From Prevotella sp. CAG:1320 (GTDB taxonomy: Bacteria; Bacteroidota; Bacteroidia; Bacteroidales; Bacteroidaceae), in the NCBI GenBank assembly GCA_000435635.1, contig FR882115.1, positions 1-64,000 on the forward strand: DNA of 64,000 nucleotides. The letters are read 5' to 3'. Positions within the stretch are counted from its first letter, which is position 1, and each line of letters opens with the position of its first letter. Made by a program: the position numbers and the translations under genes. This document shows, piece after piece, positions 17,266-27,000 of the stretch. The notes below the pieces were generated by a model. The model was not told the origin of the DNA. It saw nothing but the letters and a program-made list of their open reading frames with translations, and did not search any database.

Positions 17266-17368
17266 GTAGAAACACATTCTTGCGTCTCAACAAACCGCCA
17301 GGCCTTCGCAAGCGGCAATTTTAATTCGGCAATCTTGCTCGGGGAGGCGCGGCACGCCACGTCTCTAC
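17266..17368. repeat. REP-like hairpin pair
   Basis: A left arm ending TTGCGTCTC (to 17288) and a right arm starting GGAGGCGCGG and ending ACGTCTCTAC (to 17368) flank a middle containing TTCGGCAATCTTGCT. The middle is clearly related to that of the element at 35197-35296. No terminal inverted repeat of the 35143-35318 type is seen here. Confidence 0.65.
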
Positions 17369-17471
17369 AACCAGAAGCGCATGATATCGCCACCTTGCGA
17401 TGATGCTCCAGCCGTCATGGGCAAAAAGAAATAGACCTTGAGAAACCGCCCCGCGCACTCACGTAAAACAA

Positions 17472-17504
17472 AAGGGGAAGCCCCCTGGATGGAGGCTTCC
17501 CCTT
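17472..17504 (-). terminator. Terminator of the C69 dipeptidase transcript
   Basis: On the minus strand AAGGGGAAGCC pairs with GGCTTCCCCTT (11 bp), followed by TTGTTTTA. It lies 23 bases after the dipeptidase stop codon. Confidence 0.8.
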
Positions 17505-17526
17505 GATATAAATCCCTGCCTGCCGT

Positions 17527-19179
17527 TTACTTGGCGGGATAAACATACTTATCTCCCGTCTGGCGAATGATTTCGCGGGCGAACTTCTCCGTGTAACCAG
17601 GACGCTCAGGAGTCTCTCCCAATCCCTCGGCGTTGCGGATGAATTTACCATTAGCTTCTGGTTTCACCACCATGTCATTGTATTTCACTATCAGGTGGAT
17701 GGCCAAATCTTTCCAGCAAGCCAGCATGTCTTGAGCTTGCTCCACGCTATAGTCGTTGAGATATTCCACGGCCTGCTCGGGAGCTTGCCCGTAAAGACGC
17801 ATAGCTTCTTTCTCCACTTCTGCCTGGCGGGCGAAATAACCACGTTCCAAACTGTCTCTGACTACTCGCAAAGAGGGGAAGAGTTGGTTGTAACGTGGAT
17901 AGACCATATTGCTCACCCAGTTGCAAACCCAGAAAGCGTTCTTGTCACTAAAGGTCAGGTCATCGGCACCAGGCGTATTGTAACACTCCGGACGGCGGGT
18001 CATACCGCAATAAACCGGCGTGTAGGCCACCATATTGGCATCGTCGTTTCCAAACCATAATACACCGCCTATCTCACGGGGAAGCCAAGCGCGCATCTGG
18101 CTGACAAAAGTGAAAGCTGTCTGCTGCGTACTGGTGGGACGCTCGTTGAAATACTCCTTTCCGTCAATAGTGAACGTCAAAGGCGTAGGACGATAGGGCA
18201 TCTCCCAAATACCACCTCCAATGTTCTCGCCATCGGCCACGGAAAGCGGAGTTCCCTCATAGTGGTCGCGCATGCAGGCCTCCAAGTCTTGCACGCTCAC
18301 CTTGCGATTGGGGACAATCCAAAGCGGCATGTCTTCTGCGTTGGGGTCTTTGCCCAGCGCCCAGGGAAGCCAGGGGCTCATGTCCTTGAAATGATTGAAG
18401 AAAGACCAAACACGAGCGTCACAAAACCTGCGGCCCTCAAAATCGGGGAAAGCATAAGCCAACTTCCAGGAAAAGTCCTCATCCTTGCCGGAGAACCATC
18501 CTTGCTTGCGAGCGAACTTCACCACGTCCTTGGAATACATCACGTTCTTCTTGTCCTTCATGTCAAACTTACCGATACGGCTCTGGTTCGCATGAGCGCA
18601 AATAGCGTCATCGGGCACTCGCAAAGCTACCCACACTACTTTCTTGCTACCAGCGCCCTGCCCCATCATCTCCATAATCCAAGCCTCGTTGGGGTCGCAG
18701 ATGGAAAATGTCTCGCCGCTGGAGCAGTAACCATAGGTCTCCACCAAGTCTGTCATCACCTTGATGGCCTCTCGCGCGGTCTTGGAACGCTGCAAGGCGA
18801 TATAAATGAGGCTGCCGTAATCTATCAGTCCCGTGGAGTCTACCATCTCTGGCCTTCCGCCATAGGTGGTCTCGCCAATGGTGACCTGGTATTCATTGAT
18901 ATTGCCTATCACGTTGTAGGTCTCCTCCGCCTCGGGAATCTCGCCCAAGTACTTATTGGTGTCCCAGTCCCTTATCGTGCGCATGGTTCCCTTGGGATGC
19001 TTGCCCGCGGGATAATGGCTGAGGTCACCGAACATGCCATAGTTGTCCGCGTTGTAGGTACACATGACCGACCCATCCACCGAGGCCTTTTTGCCCACGA
19101 TGAAATTGGTGCAAGCCCTCGAGCTTCCCACATAGAGGAGCAGGGAGAGCGCGGTAATCAAGAAATAAGTCTTACTCAT
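17527..19179 (-). CDS. C69 family dipeptidase, exported
   Basis: A 550-residue N-terminal-nucleophile peptidase related to Lactobacillus dipeptidase A. The signal peptide (MSKTYFLITALSLLLYVGSSRA) is followed directly by CTNFIVGKKAS, so cleavage would expose the catalytic N-terminal cysteine, as this family requires. Family-typical YNADNYGMFG and the segment around EAWIMEMMGQG follow. An in-frame TTG at 19206 is rejected in favour of the ATG at 19179 before the signal peptide. It follows the M23 peptidase by 16 bases; both act outside the cytoplasm, but joint function is not shown. Confidence 0.88.
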   Translation of the reverse strand: MSKTYFLITALSLLLYVGSSRACTNFIVGKKASVDGSVMCTYNADNYGMFGDLSHYPAGKHPKGTMRTIRDWDTNKYLGEIPEAEETYNVIGNINEYQVTIGETTYGGRPEMVDSTGLIDYGSLIYIALQRSKTAREAIKVMTDLVETYGYCSSGETFSICDPNEAWIMEMMGQGAGSKKVVWVALRVPDDAICAHANQSRIGKFDMKDKKNVMYSKDVVKFARKQGWFSGKDEDFSWKLAYAFPDFEGRRFCDARVWSFFNHFKDMSPWLPWALGKDPNAEDMPLWIVPNRKVSVQDLEACMRDHYEGTPLSVADGENIGGGIWEMPYRPTPLTFTIDGKEYFNERPTSTQQTAFTFVSQMRAWLPREIGGVLWFGNDDANMVAYTPVYCGMTRRPECYNTPGADDLTFSDKNAFWVCNWVSNMVYPRYNQLFPSLRVVRDSLERGYFARQAEVEKEAMRLYGQAPEQAVEYLNDYSVEQAQDMLACWKDLAIHLIVKYNDMVVKPEANGKFIRNAEGLGETPERPGYTEKFAREIIRQTGDKYVYPAK

Positions 19180-19195
19180 ATCTATATGCTTTTGA

Positions 19196-20851
19196 TTAAT
19201 ATACAAATGTAGTGGTATACACTCTCTGGTTGCGACGATTGTCCGTGGCGATGAATTTCAATTGATGCGTCTTGCCCGTCTTGCGGACTGGCGCCTCACG
19301 CAGGTCACATCTCACCCATGCGCTTTTGGGCACTTCCTCAAACACCACGAAACGGCCGTCTATATATCCCTCATAGCTAGACAAGCCAGACTCCTTGTCG
19401 CTGACACTGATGGTGACACGCTGGCTGGAAGTCCACGCACCTTGACCCACAGGGCCAACGGATGGGGCTTTATCGTCATAAGCCAACTCATAAGTAGCTC
19501 CAAGGTCGAAAGCGGAACCTGTCACCCAACCGTTACGATAGTCCCCGCCCATATAGCGAGGCGTTCCCCATGTGCTCACGACATAGAGCTTGCTGCTGTC
19601 TTCCACCGCTCGCATAAGGCGCAAAGATACCCTGGCCCGCTTGAGAAGCGGATAAGAGACATGGGTAAACCGATAAGCGTAGGAAAGCTCACCACGGCGC
19701 ACCTTGACTTGCGGACGCAATTCCACCGTCTCCGCCAAGGTTCCTCTGCCCAATGAGAGCTGGGCGCCAGGAACTTGGAACACACTAGGCCTGTCCCATC
19801 TCACCACATTGAACGGCTTGACTGGTCGTTTGCGTGGAATGACGGTTTTCTTTCCCTCCACGGAAAACTCATAGGTAGAGACATTGCCATGGATATCACT
19901 CAACACATACTTGAGATGATAAACCCGCTCCTCGTTGAAATCCACCACTCCCCTTAAGGCATTGGTCTTGGATACGGGAAGCGTAAGGCCAGGCAAAACC
20001 CATGAACGCATATACCACACATTGGAGCGCAGGTAATGCTGATAGTCTCCCCAATAATTTACTTGCAAGTCAGTGCCTGCGGGTATCGTGGAAAGATCAC
20101 TTTGGAAGACCAGCTGGTTGTCCACGAAAAGTTGGGTGAGACGCACACCATAATTATTATAGGTAGCCTCGCTGTAGTCGTTGGCCCAAATGCCAAAGCC
20201 CACTTTTCCCCAAGCGGTAAAACGAGAGGAGAGATGATGGGACGGGAAACCAAACACTTGCTTGCTGGCGGTGCCGTTGAAAACACCTTCCCCTTCCATA
20301 GGTGTGGCCATGAAGCCATGAGCCTGCGGAGGCGTGGTGTCTTTCACCAACCCTGGGATATACTGCAAGGCATCGTGCTTGGCCCAAGTACGATTGTCCA
20401 ACAGCTCCAAATGCAGGTGTGGAGCTTGCGAGGCACCTGTATTCCCACTTTGGGCGATGATATCACCCTGGGCAACAGGCACCTCGTAGGGTTTGAAACG
20501 AAAACATCCTTTAGACTGCCTGGACAGGTATTGGTGACGACGCAATACCGCCTTAATGCGTGGAGAGAAGGCCTTCAAGTGACAATACACGCTAGTGTAG
20601 CCCTGAGGATGGCGCACATAGACCGCATTGCCAAAGCCGTACATTCCAACGGTGACTTGGGAAACATAACCATCACCGATGGAAAGCATGGCCTTTCCCT
20701 CTACCTGGCCCGTTTTTACGTCAATACCACCATGGAAATGGTTGGGTCTAGGCTCTCCGAAGTTACCCGCCAAGGTAACCTCGTAATGTACGGGACTGGA
20801 GAAAGTCACTTGCGCTGCCAATGCCAAAGAGGCGAAAAGCGCGCTCAGCAT
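19196..20851 (-). CDS. M23 family metallopeptidase (LytM-type), exported
   Basis: A 551-residue zinc peptidase-fold protein probably acting on peptidoglycan or as an amidase activator. A short signal peptide (MLSALFASLALAAQ) leads directly into the M23 domain. The zinc ligands are visible as HFHGGIDVK (HxxxD, about residues 38-46) and HLHLE (about 146-150). The pattern is intact, so it may be catalytic. About 380 residues of beta-rich C-terminal sequence follow. Its start overlaps the nadC stop by 7 bases, implying coupled translation. Confidence 0.85.
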   Translation of the reverse strand: MLSALFASLALAAQVTFSSPVHYEVTLAGNFGEPRPNHFHGGIDVKTGQVEGKAMLSIGDGYVSQVTVGMYGFGNAVYVRHPQGYTSVYCHLKAFSPRIKAVLRRHQYLSRQSKGCFRFKPYEVPVAQGDIIAQSGNTGASQAPHLHLELLDNRTWAKHDALQYIPGLVKDTTPPQAHGFMATPMEGEGVFNGTASKQVFGFPSHHLSSRFTAWGKVGFGIWANDYSEATYNNYGVRLTQLFVDNQLVFQSDLSTIPAGTDLQVNYWGDYQHYLRSNVWYMRSWVLPGLTLPVSKTNALRGVVDFNEERVYHLKYVLSDIHGNVSTYEFSVEGKKTVIPRKRPVKPFNVVRWDRPSVFQVPGAQLSLGRGTLAETVELRPQVKVRRGELSYAYRFTHVSYPLLKRARVSLRLMRAVEDSSKLYVVSTWGTPRYMGGDYRNGWVTGSAFDLGATYELAYDDKAPSVGPVGQGAWTSSQRVTISVSDKESGLSSYEGYIDGRFVVFEEVPKSAWVRCDLREAPVRKTGKTHQLKFIATDNRRNQRVYTTTFVY

Positions 20852-21693
20852 GCCTTGAAGCTCATATCGAGTCCCTTCACGCTATGGGTCAAAGCACCCA
20901 CGGACACAAAGTCGACACCCTGCTCGGCATAATCACGGATAGTGTCAAACGTGATACCGCCTGATGATTCCACCTCGTAACGATGGGCAATAAGGTCTAC
21001 GGCTTTCTTCGTGTCTGCCACGGTAAAATTGTCGAGCATGATGCGATCTATTCCCCCATGGCCAAGCACCTGTCGCAGCTCATCGAAATCACGCACTTCT
21101 ATCTCTATCTTCAAGTCAAGCCCTTTCTCCTTGAGGTAAGCATGGCAACGATCAATAGCGTTCTCGATACCCCCAGCGAAGTCTATGTGGTTGTCCTTGA
21201 GTAATATCATGTCAAACAGACCTATACGATGGTTCATTCCCCCACCAATCTTCACGGCCTGCTTCTCCAACATGCGCATGCCAGGAGTGGTCTTGCGGGT
21301 GTCCAGCACGTGGGCGCCAGTCCCTTCCAGACGCTTCACGTAACGCTGGGTCATTGTGGCGATACCGCTCATGCGCTGCATAATGTTAAGCATGAGACGC
21401 TCGGTCTGCAGCAAGGAGCGCACCTTGCCCGTCACAATCATGGCAACATCACCCTTCTTCACGTGCGTACCATCTTCCATCAACACTTCAACCCGCATGG
21501 TGGGGTCAAAACGAGCGAATACACGCTTGGCTACTTCCACGCCTGCCAAGATGCCTTCTTCCTTGATGAGCAACTGGCTCTTGCCCATGGCGTCTTCAGG
21601 AATACAGCACAAAGTGGTATGGTCTCCATCGCCGATATCCTCGGCGAATGACAAGTCTATCAACTTGTCTTCCAATTGGTCTACAGTCAACAT
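20845..21693 (-). CDS. nadC: Nicotinate-nucleotide pyrophosphorylase (quinolinate phosphoribosyltransferase)
   Basis: Converts quinolinate and PRPP to nicotinate mononucleotide in de novo NAD synthesis. The family signatures are DTRKTTPGMR (about residues 130-139), KIGGGMNHRIGLFDMILLKDNH, the E in EIEVRDFDEL and LDNFTV. The 282-residue length is normal. nadE lies 6 kb upstream on the same strand; nadA and nadB are not in the window. Confidence 0.96.
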   Translation of the reverse strand: MLTVDQLEDKLIDLSFAEDIGDGDHTTLCCIPEDAMGKSQLLIKEEGILAGVEVAKRVFARFDPTMRVEVLMEDGTHVKKGDVAMIVTGKVRSLLQTERLMLNIMQRMSGIATMTQRYVKRLEGTGAHVLDTRKTTPGMRMLEKQAVKIGGGMNHRIGLFDMILLKDNHIDFAGGIENAIDRCHAYLKEKGLDLKIEIEVRDFDELRQVLGHGGIDRIMLDNFTVADTKKAVDLIAHRYEVESSGGITFDTIRDYAEQGVDFVSVGALTHSVKGLDMSFKAC

Positions 21694-21728
21694 TTTCTCT
21701 TGTCGTATTAGGTTTAACTTGCAGTGTG

Positions 21729-21956
21729 TTATCTCGTAGAGTTCAACCTACGTCCCAGATGATAGGCCCGCAGGATGCCCTCTTCATCTCTCTTTATATC
21801 AATACGCCCACCCAGCCATTCTGTCATGGGCAGCTCATCGCGGAACTCATAGTAGTTCACCACCTTGTCGGCGAATATTTCCACTACCGCTCTCACCAGC
21901 GTCATCTTGTCTTCCACCACTATCTCGTGTGCACCACACCTACGCACCTCTTCCAT
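21729..21956 (-). CDS. Small protein of unknown function (75 residues)
   Basis: I do not recognise it. It is acidic to neutral and soluble, with VEIFADKVVNYYEFRDELPMTEWLGGRIDI in pieces suggesting an alpha-beta fold and no signal peptide or membrane segment. It sits 7 bases after the DUF4296 lipoprotein gene and 35 bases before nadC, on the same strand and with matching GC-rich codon use, so it is very probably a real gene of this operon. Confidence 0.65.
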   Translation of the reverse strand: MEEVRRCGAHEIVVEDKMTLVRAVVEIFADKVVNYYEFRDELPMTEWLGGRIDIKRDEEGILRAYHLGRRLNSTR

Positions 21957-21963
21957 TTTCAGC

Positions 21964-23010
21964 TTATCTATCCGTGTTCACTTGCTTTATCGGCCCTGCA
22001 GGAGTTATCCGTTTTGGGGCTGGGGCTTTCACTCCCTTGTTCACGGGAGGCATCGCATTCTTCTTCACGGGGCCTCTCAAAGATCCGTTCTCCACGGGCA
22101 AAGGCTGACTCGGGCGCATAGGAGATGGCGAAGAGACATTGCTGGCAGGTTTTCCCAAACTGTCCACGCCAAGGGGACGAGCCTTGTTGAAAGAAGGCCT
22201 TCTCACAGGTTGCCTGTCCCTGACGTGCATTTTGATAAGACGGATGTTCTGGATAATCATCAATTTAAACGTGGTCTTAGAGCCCGCGGGATCTCCAGGA
22301 TTATTAAACATCATGTATCCGCTCACTTTCTTGATGCCCAGGCTATCCCTATCCTCCACCATCAAGCTGTAGTGTTGCGAATTCTGTGGGCGAACCATTT
22401 GGGAGGTCACGCTATCGTTGGCGAATTGTATCGCCAACAGGGCGACACCATTGCGCATGCCATCCTGGATGAGGAACTTCGTATCAAACTCCAGCAAGAA
22501 ACGGTCTCCTTTGTGGAAGCTGGTATCGGCCGCCATGGAGAAAGAGTAATAATTAAAGGGATCTATCGCGGGAAGCACCATAGCACGTGCACCATTCCAG
22601 ATATTGGCGGTATCGCCTTTCGCAGACTGCTCACCAAACTTCTCTAATTCAGTAACCGTGGCACCGAGGGAAACCGCTTCCTTGTTCAAGCGATCATAAA
22701 GATTCTCATACACCTTCTGCAGCAGTTCCGTATGCCGCGTATAATACACCATGGAGGAGTCAAACTGCGCTTGCGTCACCTCATGCTTGCGCAATACCGC
22801 CAACCGGTAGGCATACATGTCCGAGGAGGAAAGCCGTTCTGTCTCGGCGGCCGCTTGCGTAAGATGATAATCATAAAGTATCTCCTCCATCTTTCCTTCT
22901 GACAAGACATCGGAAGGCAAAGACGGTTTGCATGACTGAAAGAACGGCGCAATCGCAAACACCATCATGAACAGGAAGGCAAAACGTAAAGAAGAGAAAC
23001 GTTTCCGCAT
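21964..23010 (-). CDS. DUF4296 domain lipoprotein
   Basis: A 348-residue lipoprotein. The signal peptide MRKRFSSLRFAFLFMMVFAIAPFFQSC ends in a lipobox (FQSC). The DUF4296 domain follows (PSDVLSEGKMEEILYDYHLTQAAAE), a helical region to about residue 130. A beta-rich part comes next, then a tail of about 70 residues rich in Pro, Lys and Arg. The position next to lspA is typical of Bacteroidales. The function is unknown. It ends 7 bases before the next small gene. Confidence 0.82.
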   Translation of the reverse strand: MRKRFSSLRFAFLFMMVFAIAPFFQSCKPSLPSDVLSEGKMEEILYDYHLTQAAAETERLSSSDMYAYRLAVLRKHEVTQAQFDSSMVYYTRHTELLQKVYENLYDRLNKEAVSLGATVTELEKFGEQSAKGDTANIWNGARAMVLPAIDPFNYYSFSMAADTSFHKGDRFLLEFDTKFLIQDGMRNGVALLAIQFANDSVTSQMVRPQNSQHYSLMVEDRDSLGIKKVSGYMMFNNPGDPAGSKTTFKLMIIQNIRLIKMHVRDRQPVRRPSFNKARPLGVDSLGKPASNVSSPSPMRPSQPLPVENGSLRGPVKKNAMPPVNKGVKAPAPKRITPAGPIKQVNTDR

Positions 23011-23019
23011 ATTTGCTCG

Positions 23020-23673
23020 TTATTTTTTCTTGTTTCCCTTTCCTATGTTCAAATCTTCTGTCAGGGAAAGCTCAAACTCCTTACGCATCAAGACCAATAT
23101 GCTCAGCGTACCAGTGCAGACACAGACATCAGCGAAATTGAATACCGGGGAGAAGAAAGTGAACTCATTCCCGCCAATGAGAGGCAACCAGCTGGGCCAC
23201 GTCGTCGTGAAGAACGGGAAATAAAACATATCCACCACCTTGCCCATCAACACCGATTCGTAACCCGTGCCGAAGGGAACGAAATAGGCTGTGTAATAAG
23301 GCGAAGACGCACTGAATATCAACCCATAGAAAGTTGAGTCTATCATGTTGCCAATAGCACCCACAATGATAAGCGAAACCAGCAAGATATATGCCGGACG
23401 ACGCTGATTGCGCAATAATATCCGGATGTATATCAGCAGAAACACGATAGCCACCAAACGGCAAACGCTGAGCGTAAGCTTGTTGAAAAAGCTTATGCCC
23501 CAAGCCATACCGTTGTTCTCGATAAACTCTATAAAAAACCAATCCGTCACACGCACTGACTCGCCGAGGCAAAAATGCGTCTTGACATATATCTTGATGA
23601 CTTGATCTATCACCAACAGCAAGAGCATAAATGCCGCGACGAGCCAACCGTTGAGATGCCTGGATGCTTTCAT
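23020..23673 (-). CDS. lspA: Lipoprotein signal peptidase (signal peptidase II)
   Basis: An inner-membrane aspartyl protease that removes signal peptides from prolipoproteins. The product is 217 residues with four hydrophobic segments. The catalytic aspartates are seen in GNMID and FNFAD. It is longer than E. coli LspA because of an insertion between these motifs (about 50 residues), as is common in Bacteroidales, and it has a Lys-rich tail. The ATG at 23673 is chosen; an in-frame TTG at 23712 would overlap the dksA-like gene. Its own substrates in this window include the DUF4270 and DUF4296 lipoproteins. Confidence 0.93.
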   Translation of the reverse strand: MKASRHLNGWLVAAFMLLLLVIDQVIKIYVKTHFCLGESVRVTDWFFIEFIENNGMAWGISFFNKLTLSVCRLVAIVFLLIYIRILLRNQRRPAYILLVSLIIVGAIGNMIDSTFYGLIFSASSPYYTAYFVPFGTGYESVLMGKVVDMFYFPFFTTTWPSWLPLIGGNEFTFFSPVFNFADVCVCTGTLSILVLMRKEFELSLTEDLNIGKGNKKK

Positions 23674-23680
23674 CACGGAG

Positions 23681-24067
23681 TTACTTGTTCTTTCTGGCGT
23701 TCTTGGAAGCAACGCTCAACGTAGCATGGGGAACGGCGCGGAGACGCTCCTTGGGTATCAACTCGCCCGTCATGCGGTCTACCCCGTAGGTTTTGTTGGC
23801 GATACGAACCAAAGCCGCCTCCAAGCCCTTGATGAACTTCTGCTGGCGTTGTGCCATCTGTATGATTTCCTCTTTGCTCTGAGCCTCGCTGCCCTCTTCG
23901 AGTGCCTTATAAGTGGGCGATGTGTCTATCACGTCATTGCTATTGGCATTGGTCAATTGTGCCATCATTTCCTTATAATCCCGGCGAGCCAAAGCAAGCT
24001 TCTCATTGATGATGTCGCGGAATTCATTCAGCTCCTCATCAGAATAACGTCTTTCTCCTGTTGCCAT
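23681..24067 (-). CDS. DksA/TraR-family protein lacking the zinc cysteines
   Basis: A 128-residue protein with an N-terminal helical hairpin (about residues 5-90) and the C-terminal TraR signature YGVDRMTGELIPKERLRAVPHATLS. No cysteine occurs anywhere in the protein, so the C4 zinc site of classical DksA is absent; the first expected Cys is Asp (GVD). It may still bind RNA polymerase in the secondary channel, as some cysteine-poor DksA proteins do. The ATG at 24067 is used. It sits between ileS and lspA in one operon. Confidence 0.85.
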   Translation of the reverse strand: MATGERRYSDEELNEFRDIINEKLALARRDYKEMMAQLTNANSNDVIDTSPTYKALEEGSEAQSKEEIIQMAQRQQKFIKGLEAALVRIANKTYGVDRMTGELIPKERLRAVPHATLSVASKNARKNK

Positions 24068-24093
24068 AGTCAATAAATTATATGGTTAAACAA

Positions 24094-27000
24094 TTAATTC
24101 TTCTCCACAAGAATACGCAACTTAAAGCCATCGAAGTCGGCCTCCGCTCCTTCATTGTCCGACAAGACAATCTCGTCAGCCAGCACTTGCGACTGTATGT
24201 AATCCTTGAACGTTGCCACGGCTGCGTCAGCCTGCTCGTTGGAAGATATTGTCACCTTAACGCGGTCGGTTATCTCCAGTCCTATATCCTTCCTTATGTT
24301 TTGGATGCGATTAATCAACTCGCGAGCCATGCCTTCATTGAGCAACTCGTCGGTAAGCTCCACCTCCAAGGCCACTGTCAAGTTGCCCTCGTTGGAGACC
24401 AGCCAGCCTGGCATGTCTTCGCTAATCACCTCGACATCGGCCAAGTCCACGATGACTTCCTGGCCTTCTATAAGTAAACTGATGCTGCCGTCTCTTTCCA
24501 GCTGGGCAATATTGGTCTGGTCCAAGGTTTCCATTTGGGCCGCGATTCCCTTCATGAGCTTGCCAAATTTCTTTCCCATCACGCGGAAATTGCACTTCAC
24601 CTTCTTCACCAATATGCCCTGGCTCTCAACGAACTGCAATTCCTTGACGTTAACTTCGTTCTTAATCAAGTCCGCTACCGCTGCTATACGAGTCTTTTGC
24701 ACCTCGTCTACCGCGGGTATCATAATCTGCTGCAGCGGCTGACGCACCTTAATATTCACCTTGCGACGAAGTGCCAACACCATTGAGGTCACCTTTTGGG
24801 CAATGGCCATGCGCTCTTCCTCTTCGCTGTCGATAACCTTTTCATCCACAACAGGGAAGTCCTCCAAATGCACGCTCCGCTTTCCGCCCAAATCTTGATA
24901 AAGCTCATCCGCATAGAAAGGAGCGAAAGGAGCCAATAGTTTGCTGACTGTCAAGAGACAAGCGTAAAGCGTCTGGTAAGCACTCAGCTTGTCTTCGCTC
25001 ATTTCCTTACCCCAGAAGCGTTTACGATTAAGTCGCACATACCAGTTGCTGAGGTCATCGTTGACAAAGCTCTCTATCAACCTGCCCGCACGGGTGGGGT
25101 CATAATTCTCCAACTCTTTGGTAACCCCCTTGATCAGGGTATTCAAGCAAGAGAGTATCCAGCGATCTATCTCCGGACGACGTTCCATGGGCACCTGTTC
25201 CGCCATTGGGTCGAAGTCATCGACATTAGCGTACAAAGCAAAGAAGGAATAAGTATTATATAATGTGCCAAAGAACTTGCGGCGCACCTCGTCCACCCCA
25301 TTGGGATCAAATTTCAGGTTATCCCAAGGCTCGCTATTGGTCATCATGTAGAAACGCACAGCGTCTGATCCATACTTTCCTATCATCTCAAATGGATCCA
25401 CGACATTGCCCACATGCTTGCTCATCTTGTTTCCCTTCGCGTCAAGCACCAAGCCTGAAGATATCACGTTCTTGAACGACACGGAATCAAACACCATCGT
25501 GGCAATAGCGTGCAGCGTGAAAAACCATCCACGAGTTTGGTCAACTCCCTCATTGATAAAATCAGCGGGGAAGAATTTTGGAGGAATCGGTGTTCCTTCA
25601 TAACGACAAGCTATCATTGCCTCACGGTCAGCCTCGGTGCCGCTTGCCATTTCTCCCTCAAAGGGATAATGCAACTGCGCATAAGGCATGGAACCTGAAT
25701 CAAACCATACGTCTATCAAATCGGCTTCACGATACATGGGTTTGTTTGCCTCACTTACCAAGACAATCTGATCCATATAAGGACGATGCAAGTCTATCTT
25801 GTCATAATTGGACTGACTGTAATCTCCTGGCACAAAGCCTTTATCCTTCAAAGGATTGCTCTGCATAAAACCAGCGGAAACAGACTTCTCTATCTCATCA
25901 TAGAATTCTCTCAGACTACCGATACACTTCGTATTACGGTCTTCGTCACGCCAAATAGGCAGAGGAGTTCCCCAAAAACGAGAACGAGAGAGATTCCAAT
26001 CATTCAGGTTCTCCAGCCAGTTGCCAAAGCGGCCTGTTCCCGTAGACTCTGGATGCCAATTGATAGTATTATTTAGTTCTACCATCCGCTCTTTTTTGTC
26101 AGTGTCCTTAATGAACCAACTGTCCAGGGGATAATACAACACAGGCTTATCCGTGCGCCAACAATGGGGATAATTGTGCACATGCTTCTCTATCCTATAA
26201 GCGGAACCTTCCTGCTTCATCTCCATGGCAATGACGATATTTAGGTCTTCCGCCTTCTCGCTAGCTTTCTTGTCCCATACCCCACCAGGATTGAACTTGG
26301 GATCATAAGAGTTTTTCACGTAGTCCCCCGCATGATGGCCGTACTTTTCCACAGACACGCACGCATTCACAAAATTGGCATCCAACTCTTCAATCAAGAA
26401 ATACTTACCTTGCAAATCCACCATTGGGCGGGTCTCGCATTTCTTATCTACCAAATAAAGGGCTGGAATGTTTGCGTCCTTCGCCACTTTGGCGTCATCA
26501 GCGCCGAATGTCGGGGCAATATGCACGATACCTGTACCATCTTCTGTAGTGACATAATCACCCGCTATCACACGGAAGGCTTGATCCTCCATTTCCACAA
26601 AGGTGTCCTTCGCATTCTCTGAAGTGAAAACCTTCTCGGGATGCGCCTCGGCGTATTCTTTCACGAAAGCGGGAGAAAGCGCGTCAACCTTTTCGCAAGG
26701 CTTAACCCAAGGCATCAACTGGGCATAATGGAGACCAACCAAGTCCGTTCCCTTGTATTTGCCGATGACTTTATAAGGTATTTCTTTTTTCGCCTTGTCA
26801 TAAGGAGGCAGTTCTCCCTCTATCACCTCAGCTTCCGGCTTCAAATAAGCCTTCACCAAATCTTCTGCCATGACAAACGTCATAGGCTCTCCTGTGTAAG
26901 GATTATAAGACTGGATAGCCACATAATCAAATTTCGGACCCACACACAAAGCCGTGTTAGAGGGTAACGTCCATGGCGTAGTGGTCCAAGCCAAGAAATA

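Larger units (their letters stand above)
16930..17471. other. Convergent intergenic region with two 22-bp arrays and a REP-like pair
   Basis: Between the DUF4270 operon (plus) and the C69 dipeptidase (minus). In order it holds array B1 (16937-17035), about 70 bases of plain sequence, array B2 (17110-17230), a REP-like hairpin pair (17266-17368) and the dipeptidase terminator. No coding frame is supported. Confidence 0.7.
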
